From: a candidate division TA06 bacterium DG_78
Lineage (GTDB): Bacteria; Hydrothermota; Tepidihabitantia; SM23-42
DNA length: 31,786 nt
Assembly (NCBI GenBank): GCA_001303225.1
Contig: LJNI01000003.1
Span: forward strand, 1 to 31,786
Reading direction: 5' to 3'
The notes beneath the pieces are model-generated. The model did not search any database, had not been told where the DNA came from, and worked only from the letters and a program-made list of their open reading frames with translations. The position numbers and the translations under genes were made by a program. This document shows, piece by piece, positions 6,881 through 16,400 of the stretch. How positions within the stretch are numbered: the stretch's first letter is position 1; the number at the start of each line of letters is the position of its first letter.

Positions 6881-8596
6881 TCATTCCCAATCAATGCCAA
6901 TGCCATACGCACCTTTGAGCCACAAAGACTCGTTTGTGCCAGTATGATACACATCTTCACCTTTGATATCTATGAGTACCCCAATACTGCCGTATTCCCG
7001 TCGAAAATCACCGTACCCCTGCGTGTTATGATCGCGTTTTACCGAATAACTATCGCTTCCCGATTCGTCAAGTAACACACCTATGCCATTGGCATTACCT
7101 GCTCCCTGGCTGAGATCGAAAGCCACATAAGAATCATCTCCACTGCAATCAAGCAGGAAACCGAATGCGAGGTCATGGCCGCATCCCTGAGATACCCCTT
7201 TCGCCACATAGTTATCATCTCCTTGTTTATCGATCAGTAAGCCGATGGTGATGTGTGTTCCTGCGCCCTGTACATACTGGTGCGCAATATAATTATCATT
7301 ACCTTTGCTATCGATGATTGCACCAAAGCCGTACCAATAACTTGATCCTTGCGCAAAGATGTCACCGAGGTAGTAATCATTGCCATTTCGATCGAGAATC
7401 ATTCCAATTCCTGCCGATAGATCTGGCCTGAACCCGATACTAAAACCTTGTGACAACGAGAGGTAGTGGTCGAGGTAGCGTATTTCATCTATGTATTTCT
7501 CTATAATGATATATCTATCATTACCACCTCTATCAGCGAGTATGCCGATGCCATAGGTCGAGGCAAATCCTTGAGCATGGAGCGCACCTTCGTATGTGTC
7601 CTGGCCAGCTTCGTCTTTTAATATACCGATACCAAATCCACCAGCACCCTGGGTAAACGTGTCTCCATCATACGTATCATTACCACCCTTGTCTATCAAA
7701 ACTCCGACGCCAAAAATGCCGCAACCAATTGCGTAATTTTTGGCTTCATACCTATCATCGCCAGCTTCATCGATAATGATTGAAACGCCGAAGTTACCGC
7801 AGGCAATTGAATAGTTCTCGCCTCTGTAGATGTCATTACCTGCTCGGTCGATGAGGATTTGGAAATTTCCCCGGTGTCTATTGCAGTAATACACATCATC
7901 ACCACCGAGATCGAGCATGATCGAAAAATCTTTCTTATATATGTTATTACCTTCACCGCCGATGATTATTTCACCAAAATCACACTTTTCATAATATAAG
8001 ATTTCACCTTCAACACCGTCTATATCCATGGTTTCATTGTTGTAGTTTAGTGGCCATTCAGTATGTGTTTGGGCTATCCAGAGGAGTATTAAACTTGCCG
8101 TAAAGAGCTTGCTATAATCAACCTTTGTTCCGTTATCCTTAAGGAATGTTACCAATGAATCGTATTGTATCTCACTCTCTTTCTCTTCTTCGATTGAAAC
8201 CGTTGGTTGTGGAGAAAATAACGTGAGATTTTCAAAGACCGTATCGAGTTCTTGAGGAACTCCTGAAACCGCTTCTCTAATGAGCTCGTTACTTCGCTGA
8301 AGACCATATTTAAAGTGGAGCTGTTCTTTTCGGGGTGCTAATTTATATATATTTATGAGGCGTTGTAGTATATCAACATCTGCGAGATTCCAGAATGCAC
8401 TATCGATTGAATTGGCAAAACGTATCGAATGAAGTGGTTTATGTAATAGGGAGTCAATAATCGAAAAGCGATACGGCTCAGATTGTGTATAATCAGTCCT
8501 GAAGGTGATATCTCTTTGAGAAAGGCCAATGAATGAGAGCGTTGAATCGAGATAAATAGACCAGGATTGACTGACTAAAAAAATTAGTACGAACAT
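6881..8596 (-). CDS. Exported protein of tandem 26-27-residue Asp/Gly/Tyr repeats
   Basis: The 571-residue protein has a hydrophobic N-terminus (MFVLIFLVSQSWS, likely a short signal sequence), a non-repetitive region to about 205, then roughly twelve tandem repeats from about 226 to the C-terminus. Each repeat has three hydrophobic positions followed by Asp, two variable residues, Gly-Asn/Asp-Asp, one variable residue and Tyr; then a variable stretch, often Gln-Gly-x-Gly, and Gly-Ile/Phe-Gly. Examples are ILIDRAGNDIYRG, VLIDKGGNDTYDG and LLIDKQGDDNYVAK. Most units are 26-27 residues; one has a 20-residue insertion. The regular spacing suggests a beta-solenoid with a ladder of acidic residues, possibly metal-binding (inference). 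It resembles but does not match 9-residue RTX repeats. GAGGA lies 1-2 nt before the ATG, and it follows the solute-binding gene by 48 bp. Function unknown. Confidence 0.85.
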   Translation of the reverse strand: MFVLIFLVSQSWSIYLDSTLSFIGLSQRDITFRTDYTQSEPYRFSIIDSLLHKPLHSIRFANSIDSAFWNLADVDILQRLINIYKLAPRKEQLHFKYGLQRSNELIREAVSGVPQELDTVFENLTLFSPQPTVSIEEEKESEIQYDSLVTFLKDNGTKVDYSKLFTASLILLWIAQTHTEWPLNYNNETMDIDGVEGEILYYEKCDFGEIIIGGEGNNIYKKDFSIMLDLGGDDVYYCNRHRGNFQILIDRAGNDIYRGENYSIACGNFGVSIIIDEAGDDRYEAKNYAIGCGIFGVGVLIDKGGNDTYDGDTFTQGAGGFGIGILKDEAGQDTYEGALHAQGFASTYGIGILADRGGNDRYIIIEKYIDEIRYLDHYLSLSQGFSIGFRPDLSAGIGMILDRNGNDYYLGDIFAQGSSYWYGFGAIIDSKGNDNYIAHQYVQGAGTHITIGLLIDKQGDDNYVAKGVSQGCGHDLAFGFLLDCSGDDSYVAFDLSQGAGNANGIGVLLDESGSDSYSVKRDHNTQGYGDFRREYGSIGVLIDIKGEDVYHTGTNESLWLKGAYGIGIDWE

Positions 8597-8644
8597 TCCT
8601 CTATTTAGATCACCGGTTTGTCATATGTACTTCTCTCAATAATA

Positions 8645-9862
8645 TCATTGAGTTTCAATGAGTAATCTCTGGGCAGCATTATCGAGTGCTTCCTTGGGAG
8701 TTCGTTGCAATCGCACGGCTTCTTCCAGCACCTCGTTGAGATAGATACGGCCAGTAAACCATTCCTTCACCTTGGGCTCGGTTTTGGCAACGTCGAGCTG
8801 TTCAACGACCTTATCGTATCCAGGATTCTCTTCTATAAATTTTTTGAAGGCTTCGAGTTCTGTTGTGCTCCGACGTGTGGGAAGATAAAAACTTGCTTCT
8901 GTCCAGCGTATCTGATTTTCTGGCATGAGAAACCACTTAATAAATTCCCATGCCAATTTTTTTTGTTCCTGCGTTGGTTTTTTAAACATACCAATATTAG
9001 TTCCTGCGATGACAGTTGCTTTTATTACACCAGAAGGAAACGGCGCAACTTCCATTTTAAAAGGAGGCTTTTCTTTCATGAATGCCCATGAGACAATCGA
9101 TGCTGGTATCATTGCTACATTCCCAGAGAGAAATTCATCTTGCCGCTGAAACCCAGGATTGAGATAGAAGAGACTATCACGAACGAGCGACACTATATAT
9201 TCTAACACTTCAACACCGTAGGTACTATTGAAGAGAGGCTGTCTCGTTTTCTCATCATATAACCTTCCACCCGCTTGATGCAACATGGTTGAGAAATACC
9301 AGACATCAATTGGCCACGATGTCGGCCAGATACCACTCTGTTTCACTGTTTCGCATGTCTTTCTAAATGCTATCCAGTTCTGTGGAAAGCTATCAATACC
9401 ATATGCCTTGAGAATATCTGCGTTATAATAGAATACTGGTACACTTTTATTAAAGGGTAGTGTTACGAGGATTGAGTCATATGTATTGTCATCGATGAAA
9501 ACCGGATAGAAGTCTTCTATATGAAAACTTGTGTCACGCTCAACAAATTCTGTTAACGGGTAGAGAACACCTGCTTTAAAAAATTGATCTGTCCATGACT
9601 CATACATCTGGGCAATAACCGGTGGTGAATTTGATGCTACAGCACCCATGAGTTTTTGGGCGAGTGCATCGTACGAACCCATATGGGCAGGTTTGATCTC
9701 TCCTTCAGGATGCAGCGTATTGAATTCGACAATCATTTCTTCGAGTCTTCTGCCGAGAGGACCACCCATGACGTGCCAGAACGTCACAGTTAATTTTTTT
9801 TCTCTGCTACAGGTGATAAAAATGAAAATAAAGATGAGGATGATTGAGAGTGTGCGCTTCAC
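8645..9862 (-). CDS. ABC-type extracellular solute (sugar) binding lipoprotein, orphan
   Basis: The protein matches family 1 solute-binding proteins (MalE/UgpB type): VTFWHVMGGPLGRRLEEMI at the mature N-terminus, then VIAQMYESW, LPFNKSVPVFYYNADILKAYG, SWPIDVWYFSTMLHQAGG, VAMIPASIVSWAF and AWEFIKWFLMPENQIRW. Such proteins capture sugars or polyol phosphates for an importer. I choose the GTG at 9862, giving about 405 residues starting MKRTLSIILIF. It creates a proper signal peptide with a lipobox-like Cys18 and lies 7 nt after the upstream stop. A longer reading from 9961 would overlap the upstream gene by 92 bp. No permease or ATPase gene is in the window, so the transport partner is elsewhere or absent. 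It is probably co-transcribed with the surface protease gene. Confidence 0.85.
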   Translation of the reverse strand: MKRTLSIILIFIFIFITCSREKKLTVTFWHVMGGPLGRRLEEMIVEFNTLHPEGEIKPAHMGSYDALAQKLMGAVASNSPPVIAQMYESWTDQFFKAGVLYPLTEFVERDTSFHIEDFYPVFIDDNTYDSILVTLPFNKSVPVFYYNADILKAYGIDSFPQNWIAFRKTCETVKQSGIWPTSWPIDVWYFSTMLHQAGGRLYDEKTRQPLFNSTYGVEVLEYIVSLVRDSLFYLNPGFQRQDEFLSGNVAMIPASIVSWAFMKEKPPFKMEVAPFPSGVIKATVIAGTNIGMFKKPTQEQKKLAWEFIKWFLMPENQIRWTEASFYLPTRRSTTELEAFKKFIEENPGYDKVVEQLDVAKTEPKVKEWFTGRIYLNEVLEEAVRLQRTPKEALDNAAQRLLIETQ

Positions 9863-9869
9863 CGCACCA

Positions 9870-12647
9870 TTACCACTCTGGTCCAAGTAAGAAGTAAAAT
9901 TTCCAATCGTCAGGGAAACCTTGAAAGTCGTATGCCCGAGCCCAATCAAACTGGAATACAATAAAGAGAAAGTTAAATCTCAAGCCAGCACCGATGCCCA
10001 ATTTTAAATCTTCGAGGTGGAATCCATTAGTTGTACTATACACTGTGAAGGAATCTGTATAGATACCTCCGAGATCAGCGAAGAGAACACCCCGTATGTC
10101 TCTCAATTCTAAAGGAAGTGGAAAGGCAATTTTCAAACGGTCGACGAATGGAAAGCGATATTCTAAATTGAGAAATCCTAATTTTGAGCCACTAAATGCA
10201 TAGTAGTCATACCCGCGTAGTGAATAGGGACCTCCGATTGACCAATATTCTTTATCATCCCCCCAACTTCCAGCGAGGACGAGTCGCGCAGCGAAACTTG
10301 CTCTCGGTGAGAGACGAAAATATCTTCTGTAATCCAATATACTGCTCCTAAATTCAATGCCGGTAAGAAGCGTCGTATACCCCTCGAGCCTCACTCGTCG
10401 TCCATCATGCGGACCAGTTGATCCCCACTTGACATTATCAAAAATAAAAGCGAGGCTTGGATAGAAGACATTATAACGAGTTTCTTCAGAAGTATCAGAA
10501 GAATAACCAGGAAAGAAATTTCTCCACCGTGTTTCATATACTCTGTAAGCAAACGCTCCTAATTCGATTCGGAAAAAACGGTCGAGTGGATATTGCGCCA
10601 TACCAGCGAGTCCGAGGTACCGCAAGACCAAGAGATCATAAAAATCTGAGTAGTAATTGAGGAATTGAAAGAATGACGTGCCAAAGTCGGTTCTCCGCTT
10701 GATGTACCAATAATTAATGAAGATGTCTGATTCGGTGATACTTCCGTAAAAATCAGAACTGAATATGACGTGGTGATTTCCTAATATGTCGCTGATTGCG
10801 ATCTGCCCAACTCCTGAGAACCCAAGGGCTGAGTAGTACGATGCTGCCATCGTGAAATAGTCAAAGGTGAACCGCGGTCGATACTTTTCAACTCGTGCAT
10901 TATCTAACGGGAATTCTTCATAGGTAAATTCACTCAAATTTTCTTCTGGTGTTATGACGTCTGCCATCTTGGTTAAGGGTTCTTTTACAATACAGACATC
11001 ATATCCGTAATCATTCATATACGAAAAGGCAATCTTGCTGCCGTCTTCAGATATCGAGGGATAGTAGATGCCAGTGAGAATATCGGTTCTCTTTGTAATC
11101 GTGGTTTCTTCATATGAATAGAAATAGAGATTAAAGGCAGAATCATAGTCCGCAACGAAGAAGATACCTCGGTCAGGAGAAAAAATTGGAGTTGCGACAT
11201 AGCCTGTGCGCGGTGTTAATCGCGTAAAACTTCCATCGCTGTCGTCATAACTGAATACTGCATAACTACCATAGTTGTATAGTTCATTTGAATCAGGACG
11301 ATCCGATACAAAAACAATCGCTCCATCGGTTAAGAAACTTGGGTATTTATCAGTATACAAATCATCAGTAACCTTCACCGTAACCTCGGAGTTGATATCC
11401 ACAATGTAGATATCCGAGTAAGAATCTTTGAGTCCGGAGAAAACTATTTCGCGTCCACTGGTACTGAAACGTGGTGAGTAGATGCCATCCAGATTGAATG
11501 CCAGTCGCTTGTAGACTTTCCCGTTCTGCACATTGATAATATAGAGTACATCATCGCCTCTCGATTTTGCGGCAAATGTAATATATTCGCCATCAGGTGA
11601 CCACGATACACCACCCTGATAGAGGTGGAGCCCTTCGTATCCGGAAGAATAGGCAGACGTAACCAATTTTTTTATTAGCTGTCCGTCGATACTCGAGATT
11701 ATCACAATTTCTGCAACGCCAGTGCGATCGCTGACAAAGGCGATTTTGTCGCCATTGGGCGAAATTGCTGTGGAGGTATTGTACAGTGAACCTGTTTTCT
11801 TATGGTCGAATACGATGCGTGCGAATTCATCAAAATTATTTTGGAGTTCAATTTTTGGCCAGTACTTGCTCTGGTAATATCGCACCATTCGGTCGTTAAA
11901 TTCATCGACAGTTACGCCAAAGAGTGCCATACATGTCGATTCGAGATTCTTTTTTACCTTAATGAGATGGACAAATTCTCCTACCTTTTTGCGCCCGTAT
12001 GTATTAGCAACATAATTATAAAAGGCTTGTCCTTGTTTATAGATAATGTATCCGCCATAATTCTCCAATGCAGAGAGCGGAATAACGTTATTATTCATCA
12101 CCAAATCTCGCATAAATATATCTGCCTCCATATCCCACCCCAGTGATGCGAATTCAGCATGTCCTTCCATGACCCAGAGCGGAACTGAATAGAAGATGTC
12201 TCCTGAAAAGACAGCCTCTAATCTCGATGGAAAGTAAATCACGAACTGAAAGACATGGGTTAATTCATGGACGAGCACATGGCGAAAATCTTCATAATCG
12301 CCAGTAAAGGGAATGACCATACGATTTTTCAGAAGTTCGGTGAATCCTCCTACTGATTCCTCGATCAAATCTATCGTGACATTTGTCTGAGAGAAATCAT
12401 TTGGTGAATTATAGAGAATGGCAGGGATCCTGAAATCAACTTGAATGCCCAGATCTTCACTCAACATCTCATAGCCATCTTCAAGAATCTCTTCGGCAAA
12501 TGCAGCGATATCGTCGCCACCTTGATAAAAATAGATATCGAAATGCTCTGTCTCAATTATCTTGAAATGAAAGTCCTTATACTGAATCTTGTTTTGGCCA
12601 AAATACTGGGAAAAGATTATAAGATTAATAATTAATATGTTTGTCAC
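9870..12647 (-). CDS. Outer-membrane protein: MA-type metalloprotease + PD40 propeller + beta-barrel
   Basis: The 925-residue protein has three parts. Residues about 25-260 form a gluzincin (peptidase MA-like) domain with HELTH at 127-131 and a downstream EGHAEF (Glu161 as likely third zinc ligand). Residues about 285-560 hold repeated TolB/PD40 blades such as SPNGDKIAFVSDRTG, SWSPDGEYITFAAKSRG and SEDGSKIAFSYMNDYG. Residues about 610-925 look like an outer-membrane barrel of the surface-antigen (Omp85-like) kind, including YWSIGGPYSLRGYDYYAF and a C-terminal Trp. A hydrophobic N-terminus suggests export. The GTG at 12647 is 5 nt after a perfect -10 box, predicting a leaderless mRNA. Likely a surface protease or peptide-binding outer-membrane protein; substrate unknown. 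Confidence 0.87.
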   Translation of the reverse strand: MTNILIINLIIFSQYFGQNKIQYKDFHFKIIETEHFDIYFYQGGDDIAAFAEEILEDGYEMLSEDLGIQVDFRIPAILYNSPNDFSQTNVTIDLIEESVGGFTELLKNRMVIPFTGDYEDFRHVLVHELTHVFQFVIYFPSRLEAVFSGDIFYSVPLWVMEGHAEFASLGWDMEADIFMRDLVMNNNVIPLSALENYGGYIIYKQGQAFYNYVANTYGRKKVGEFVHLIKVKKNLESTCMALFGVTVDEFNDRMVRYYQSKYWPKIELQNNFDEFARIVFDHKKTGSLYNTSTAISPNGDKIAFVSDRTGVAEIVIISSIDGQLIKKLVTSAYSSGYEGLHLYQGGVSWSPDGEYITFAAKSRGDDVLYIINVQNGKVYKRLAFNLDGIYSPRFSTSGREIVFSGLKDSYSDIYIVDINSEVTVKVTDDLYTDKYPSFLTDGAIVFVSDRPDSNELYNYGSYAVFSYDDSDGSFTRLTPRTGYVATPIFSPDRGIFFVADYDSAFNLYFYSYEETTITKRTDILTGIYYPSISEDGSKIAFSYMNDYGYDVCIVKEPLTKMADVITPEENLSEFTYEEFPLDNARVEKYRPRFTFDYFTMAASYYSALGFSGVGQIAISDILGNHHVIFSSDFYGSITESDIFINYWYIKRRTDFGTSFFQFLNYYSDFYDLLVLRYLGLAGMAQYPLDRFFRIELGAFAYRVYETRWRNFFPGYSSDTSEETRYNVFYPSLAFIFDNVKWGSTGPHDGRRVRLEGYTTLLTGIEFRSSILDYRRYFRLSPRASFAARLVLAGSWGDDKEYWSIGGPYSLRGYDYYAFSGSKLGFLNLEYRFPFVDRLKIAFPLPLELRDIRGVLFADLGGIYTDSFTVYSTTNGFHLEDLKLGIGAGLRFNFLFIVFQFDWARAYDFQGFPDDWKFYFLLGPEW

Positions 12648-12652
12648 GTATA

Positions 12653-12680
12653 ATTATACTTACCACGGCTTTTGTGTCAA
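12653..12680 (-). promoter_or_regulatory. Promoter of the surface protease gene, predicted leaderless
   Basis: Minus strand TTGACA (12675-12680), 16 bp, TATAAT (12653-12658), then 5 nt to the GTG at 12647. Both boxes are perfect consensus. It is back to back with the lpxH promoter, the two -35 boxes being 7 bp apart. Confidence 0.85.
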
Positions 12681-12687
12681 TCTTTTA

Positions 12688-12715
12688 TTGACTCAATTAC
12701 TTATCTTAATATAAT
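12688..12715 (+). promoter_or_regulatory. Promoter of lpxH, predicted leaderless
   Basis: TTGACT (12688-12693), 16 bp, TATAAT (12710-12715), then 6 nt to the ATG at 12722. No Shine-Dalgarno is present. The 74 bp divergent region with the surface protease gene is almost entirely occupied by the two promoters. Confidence 0.85.
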
Positions 12716-12721
12716 AAAACA

Positions 12722-13417
12722 ATGCACTATTTCATCAGCGATGCACACATACGAACCGATGAAAGTTATCGTTCAAAATTATTAATTAAATTTCTCCGTG
12801 AAATGAAGGCCAAAATGACACATCTCTATATCTTAGGTGATTTATTTGAGTTTTGGTTTGAGTACAATCTAGTGTTTCCTAAGAATTATTTTAAGACACT
12901 TGCAGTACTCTATAATCTCATTCAGGATGGTAAAAAAGTTCACTACATCTTAGGCAATCATGAGGTCATGCGTGGCAGTTTCTTGAAAAATTTTGGTTTT
13001 ATTGTCCATGACAATCATGCTCTTCTTACTATCGATGGCAAGCGCGTTTTTTTAGCCCATGGTAATAAAATCGATAGGCGGCTCTGGATCACACTATGGG
13101 ACAAGATGTTGACATCAAGATTGAATCATACACTCTACAGCACTATTCATCCAGATATCGGCGTTTTCCTTGCTCAGGGTATATCATATCTATCGAGGCG
13201 GCAACAAGGTAGCCCAAATTTGGTATATCTACTTGAACAGTATGCACAGAGAAAATTAAGAGAGGTTGACATCGTCATGCTTGCTCATTCACACATTCCT
13301 GTACTTAAAAGATTTCATAGTAATAAATACTACGTTAATACTGGTGATTGGGTGAAGCATTTTTCTTATGTGGTGATTGATAGTGGTCGTATACTACTTC
13401 GTAATTATAGACAGTAA
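12722..13417 (+). CDS. lpxH: UDP-2,3-diacylglucosamine hydrolase-like metallophosphoesterase (LpxH)
   Basis: LpxH removes UMP from UDP-2,3-diacylglucosamine in lipid A synthesis at the cytoplasmic face of the inner membrane. The 231-residue protein has the family's calcineurin-like metal ligands in order: SDAH (D7, H9), GDLFEFWFE (D40), GNHE (N79, H80), AHGN (H113) and AHSHIP (H189, H191). GDLFEFWF is typical of LpxH rather than general phosphoesterases; GNHE replaces the common GNHD. Length is close to E. coli LpxH (about 240). It implies a lipid A-type outer membrane. It is a single-gene unit with its own leaderless promoter, followed 60 bp later by the kinase gene. The LpxH assignment is strong but rests on motifs only. 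Confidence 0.85.
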   Translation: MHYFISDAHIRTDESYRSKLLIKFLREMKAKMTHLYILGDLFEFWFEYNLVFPKNYFKTLAVLYNLIQDGKKVHYILGNHEVMRGSFLKNFGFIVHDNHALLTIDGKRVFLAHGNKIDRRLWITLWDKMLTSRLNHTLYSTIHPDIGVFLAQGISYLSRRQQGSPNLVYLLEQYAQRKLREVDIVMLAHSHIPVLKRFHSNKYYVNTGDWVKHFSYVVIDSGRILLRNYRQ

Positions 13418-13439
13418 TCTTCAAAAAATTAACGTATCC

Positions 13440-13467
13440 TTGACACGATTAGCCAATGAATTATAAT
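13440..13467 (+). promoter_or_regulatory. Promoter of the kinase gene, predicted near-leaderless
   Basis: TTGACA (13440-13445), 16 bp, TATAAT (13462-13467), then 9 nt to ATG 13477. The upstream in-frame ATG at 13456 lies inside the spacer and its next codons form the -10 box, so it cannot be transcribed from this promoter. Confidence 0.82.
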
Positions 13468-13476
13468 AAAAAAAGA

Positions 13477-16400
13477 ATGCGCATGCAAAATAAAATAATT
13501 GATAAACGTTATCAAATTCTAAAAAAACTCGGCACCGGTTCTACTGGTGAAGTGTATAAAGTTAAAGATTTGAAAGATCAAAAAATCATTGCTTTAAAGA
13601 TTTTGTATCTTGATAGACCAGTTCAACGGTTTAAAAGAGAATTCCGGCTGTTGGCTGGTTTTTATCATCCATATCTCTGTAGTGTTTATGATTTTGGGAT
13701 ACTCGACGATGATGGTCGGAGTTACTTTACTATGGAGTATATTGATGGTGAGGATATATATACAGCAGCACAGGGTGTGTCATATGAAACAATATACACG
13801 TGGATTGTACAAGTCTGTCGTGTCTTGGAATACATTCATTCCCGAGGACTGATTCATTATGATATCAAACCAGGTAATGTTTTGGTTGCAAAGGGCAAAG
13901 AGCAAGGAGCAGAGGGAAATAAGAAACGCTATGCACAAAGCTCTATGCTCCACGTCAAACTCATGGATTTTGGCCTTGCTGGCGAGCAGCGGATAAAGGG
14001 CGGTACGCTCATTAAGGGAACGTTCCCCTACATTGCACCTGAGGTGATTAAGGGGTTGGCTGTTGACCATCGGGCTGACCTCTATTCATTGGGTGTATTG
14101 TTATACGAAGTCTTCACGCGACAGCCATTTAGAGAGGAAAAAGCGAGTTTTGTAACACTCCTCAAACAACGTGAAGATCGTATGTATAAGTCACCCTCGA
14201 GGATTGTTGCTGATTTGCCCCGCTGTGTGGAACGATTAATCGTACGGCTCCTTGAATTCGAACCGGCAGCACGATTTAATCGTGCCAATGAGGTAATTAA
14301 AGAAATCAATACGTTCAGCCGTCTGAAGTTTACGCTTGAGACCGAGAAAACCATTGAAGGATATCTCTTGAGTAGTCGGTTTGTGGGTCGTAATAAAGAA
14401 ATGAGAATGCTCTCATCGTTGTACGAACAAGCACGACAGGGAGCTGGTAGGGTCGTTTTAATTACCGGAGATGCTGGAATTGGAAAGAGTAGATTACTTA
14501 AGGAGTTTAAGATATATACCCAAATGCAACGGAGTCACACATTTGTTGGTTATGCGTATAGAAATAAAACAATACCCTTAGAGTCTTTCTATGGTATTTT
14601 TTATGAATTAATCAATTATTTCGATGGCGGGTCTGAGTTATTTCATTCTCGAAAACTAAGATTTATACTTGCTGTACTCTTCAAAATATTCCCCGATTTA
14701 ATTCATGGACATCTCAGGAAAAAACTCCCTCGCCTGGTACCTCTGGAACCACACCAGGAGCGATTAAGGAATTTTGAAGCGCTCTCTGAACTGATCGGAT
14801 ATTGTGCCGCGCATCTCAAGGATCTTGTTATTTTGCTCGAAGATCTACATTGGGCTGATGACTTAACGATTCAATTTTTAGAATATTTGTGTCGTAGTGT
14901 TGTCAACAGGCGTATTTTACTCTGCGGAACGTGTCGCCACGATGCATTAAAAGAGAATCAGCTGTTAAAGAAGGTAATTAATACGTTACATGATGAAAGA
15001 TGTTTCTGTCATGTTAAACTGAAACCATTCACATTTAAGAGTCTCTATTCATTTTTAAATTCGACAATTACGGCTGATTCTAACTCTGCTGAGCTCGTTC
15101 GTTACCTCTTAAAGAAGACTGATGGCAATCCATTTTTTGCAGAAGAGATGGTGCGGACGTTATTACAGAAAAGGGGAATGGGCATTGGCGACAAGATATC
15201 GATAAGAGACGTCGAGCATATCCCGATTCCCAGCACAATAGAGGATGTTGTCCTGAAGAGAATAAAGAATTTAGATAGTAGTGCCCGCGACGTTGTTAAA
15301 TTCGGAGCAGTTCTACTGAAGGGGTTTACCTATGATTTAATGAAACAATTAACAGGAACCGAGGATACAGAATTATCGAGAACACTCTGGGATTTGAAGA
15401 AACGTCAGGTTGTGGTTGAGGAGGATGATACATACCGATTTTATCATGCAACGCTACACGAGGCACTGAACAGACAAATGAGTCATTATGAGAGGAAAAA
15501 AATACATTATCGAATAGCTACGATATTAGAGGTAATGAGTCGGGGAAAACATGGACGTATGCTTGAAGATGTCGCATATCATTTTATCAATGCAAAAGAT
15601 TGTAAAAAGGGAGTCCGGTATGGCATTCGAGCGGCAGAAAGGAGTAGCAGACAGTACGCATATGAACAGTCGATTCTGTTTTATAAAGGTGTGCTTGCCC
15701 TCGTAGATAATAAAAATCTTACGCAGAGATTCTCACTTTTGCAAGAATTGGCACGTATTGAGCGATGTCTTGATTACTATGACGATGCGCTCAGACACTA
15801 CAAGAAGGCATTCAACCTGAGAACTGGGACAATAGAACAAAAAGCTCGAATTCATTTAGGTATTGCCTCAGTGTACCTTAGAAAGGGGCAGTACGGGAGG
15901 GCATTACACATTTTTTCAGAGGTACTTAGAATTTTTAAAAACATGAAAAGAGGTCTATCCAGAACACTCCTCGAGACCTATGTCCGTGTTATCACGAGTA
16001 GTGTATATCTGCAGATGGGACAGTATGAGCGTGCTCAGCGATTCAGTCCAGATACCTTGAGATCCGTACGGGGTATAAAAACAGCACGAGCAATAAGTAT
16101 GCTCGCCGACATATATAATAACATGGGGTCGCTTGAACTCCACAAGGGAATATACGGTACAGCAGATTATGACAAGGCAATCCGTTACTACAATGAGGCA
16201 TACAAATATAGTAAAAAACGTAAAGCCCAAGAAAAAATTGCCACGGTATTAGGCAATATTGGTATTTGTTATTACTACAAATATCGCTACCAAAAAGCAT
16301 TTGACTATTACAAAAGGGCGATTCGGGTATCAGAAAAGATAGGTGATCAGTTTGGCGTAGCGATTAAATTATTGAATGTCGGTATTGTTTTAAGAGATAG

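Noticed and set aside
6881..8596. RTX (hemolysin-type calcium-binding) toxin
   Set aside because: The repeats superficially resemble GGxGxD but have a 26-27 residue period and a different consensus; no 9-residue tandem nonapeptides are present.
9863..9961. Extended start of the solute-binding protein
   Set aside because: It would overlap the surface protease gene by 92 bp and bury the signal peptide in the interior; GTG 9862 gives a clean signal peptide and lipobox-like Cys.
13456..13476. Longer N-terminus of the kinase from ATG 13456
   Set aside because: This ATG is in the spacer of the promoter and the following codons form the TATAAT box; transcripts should start after it.
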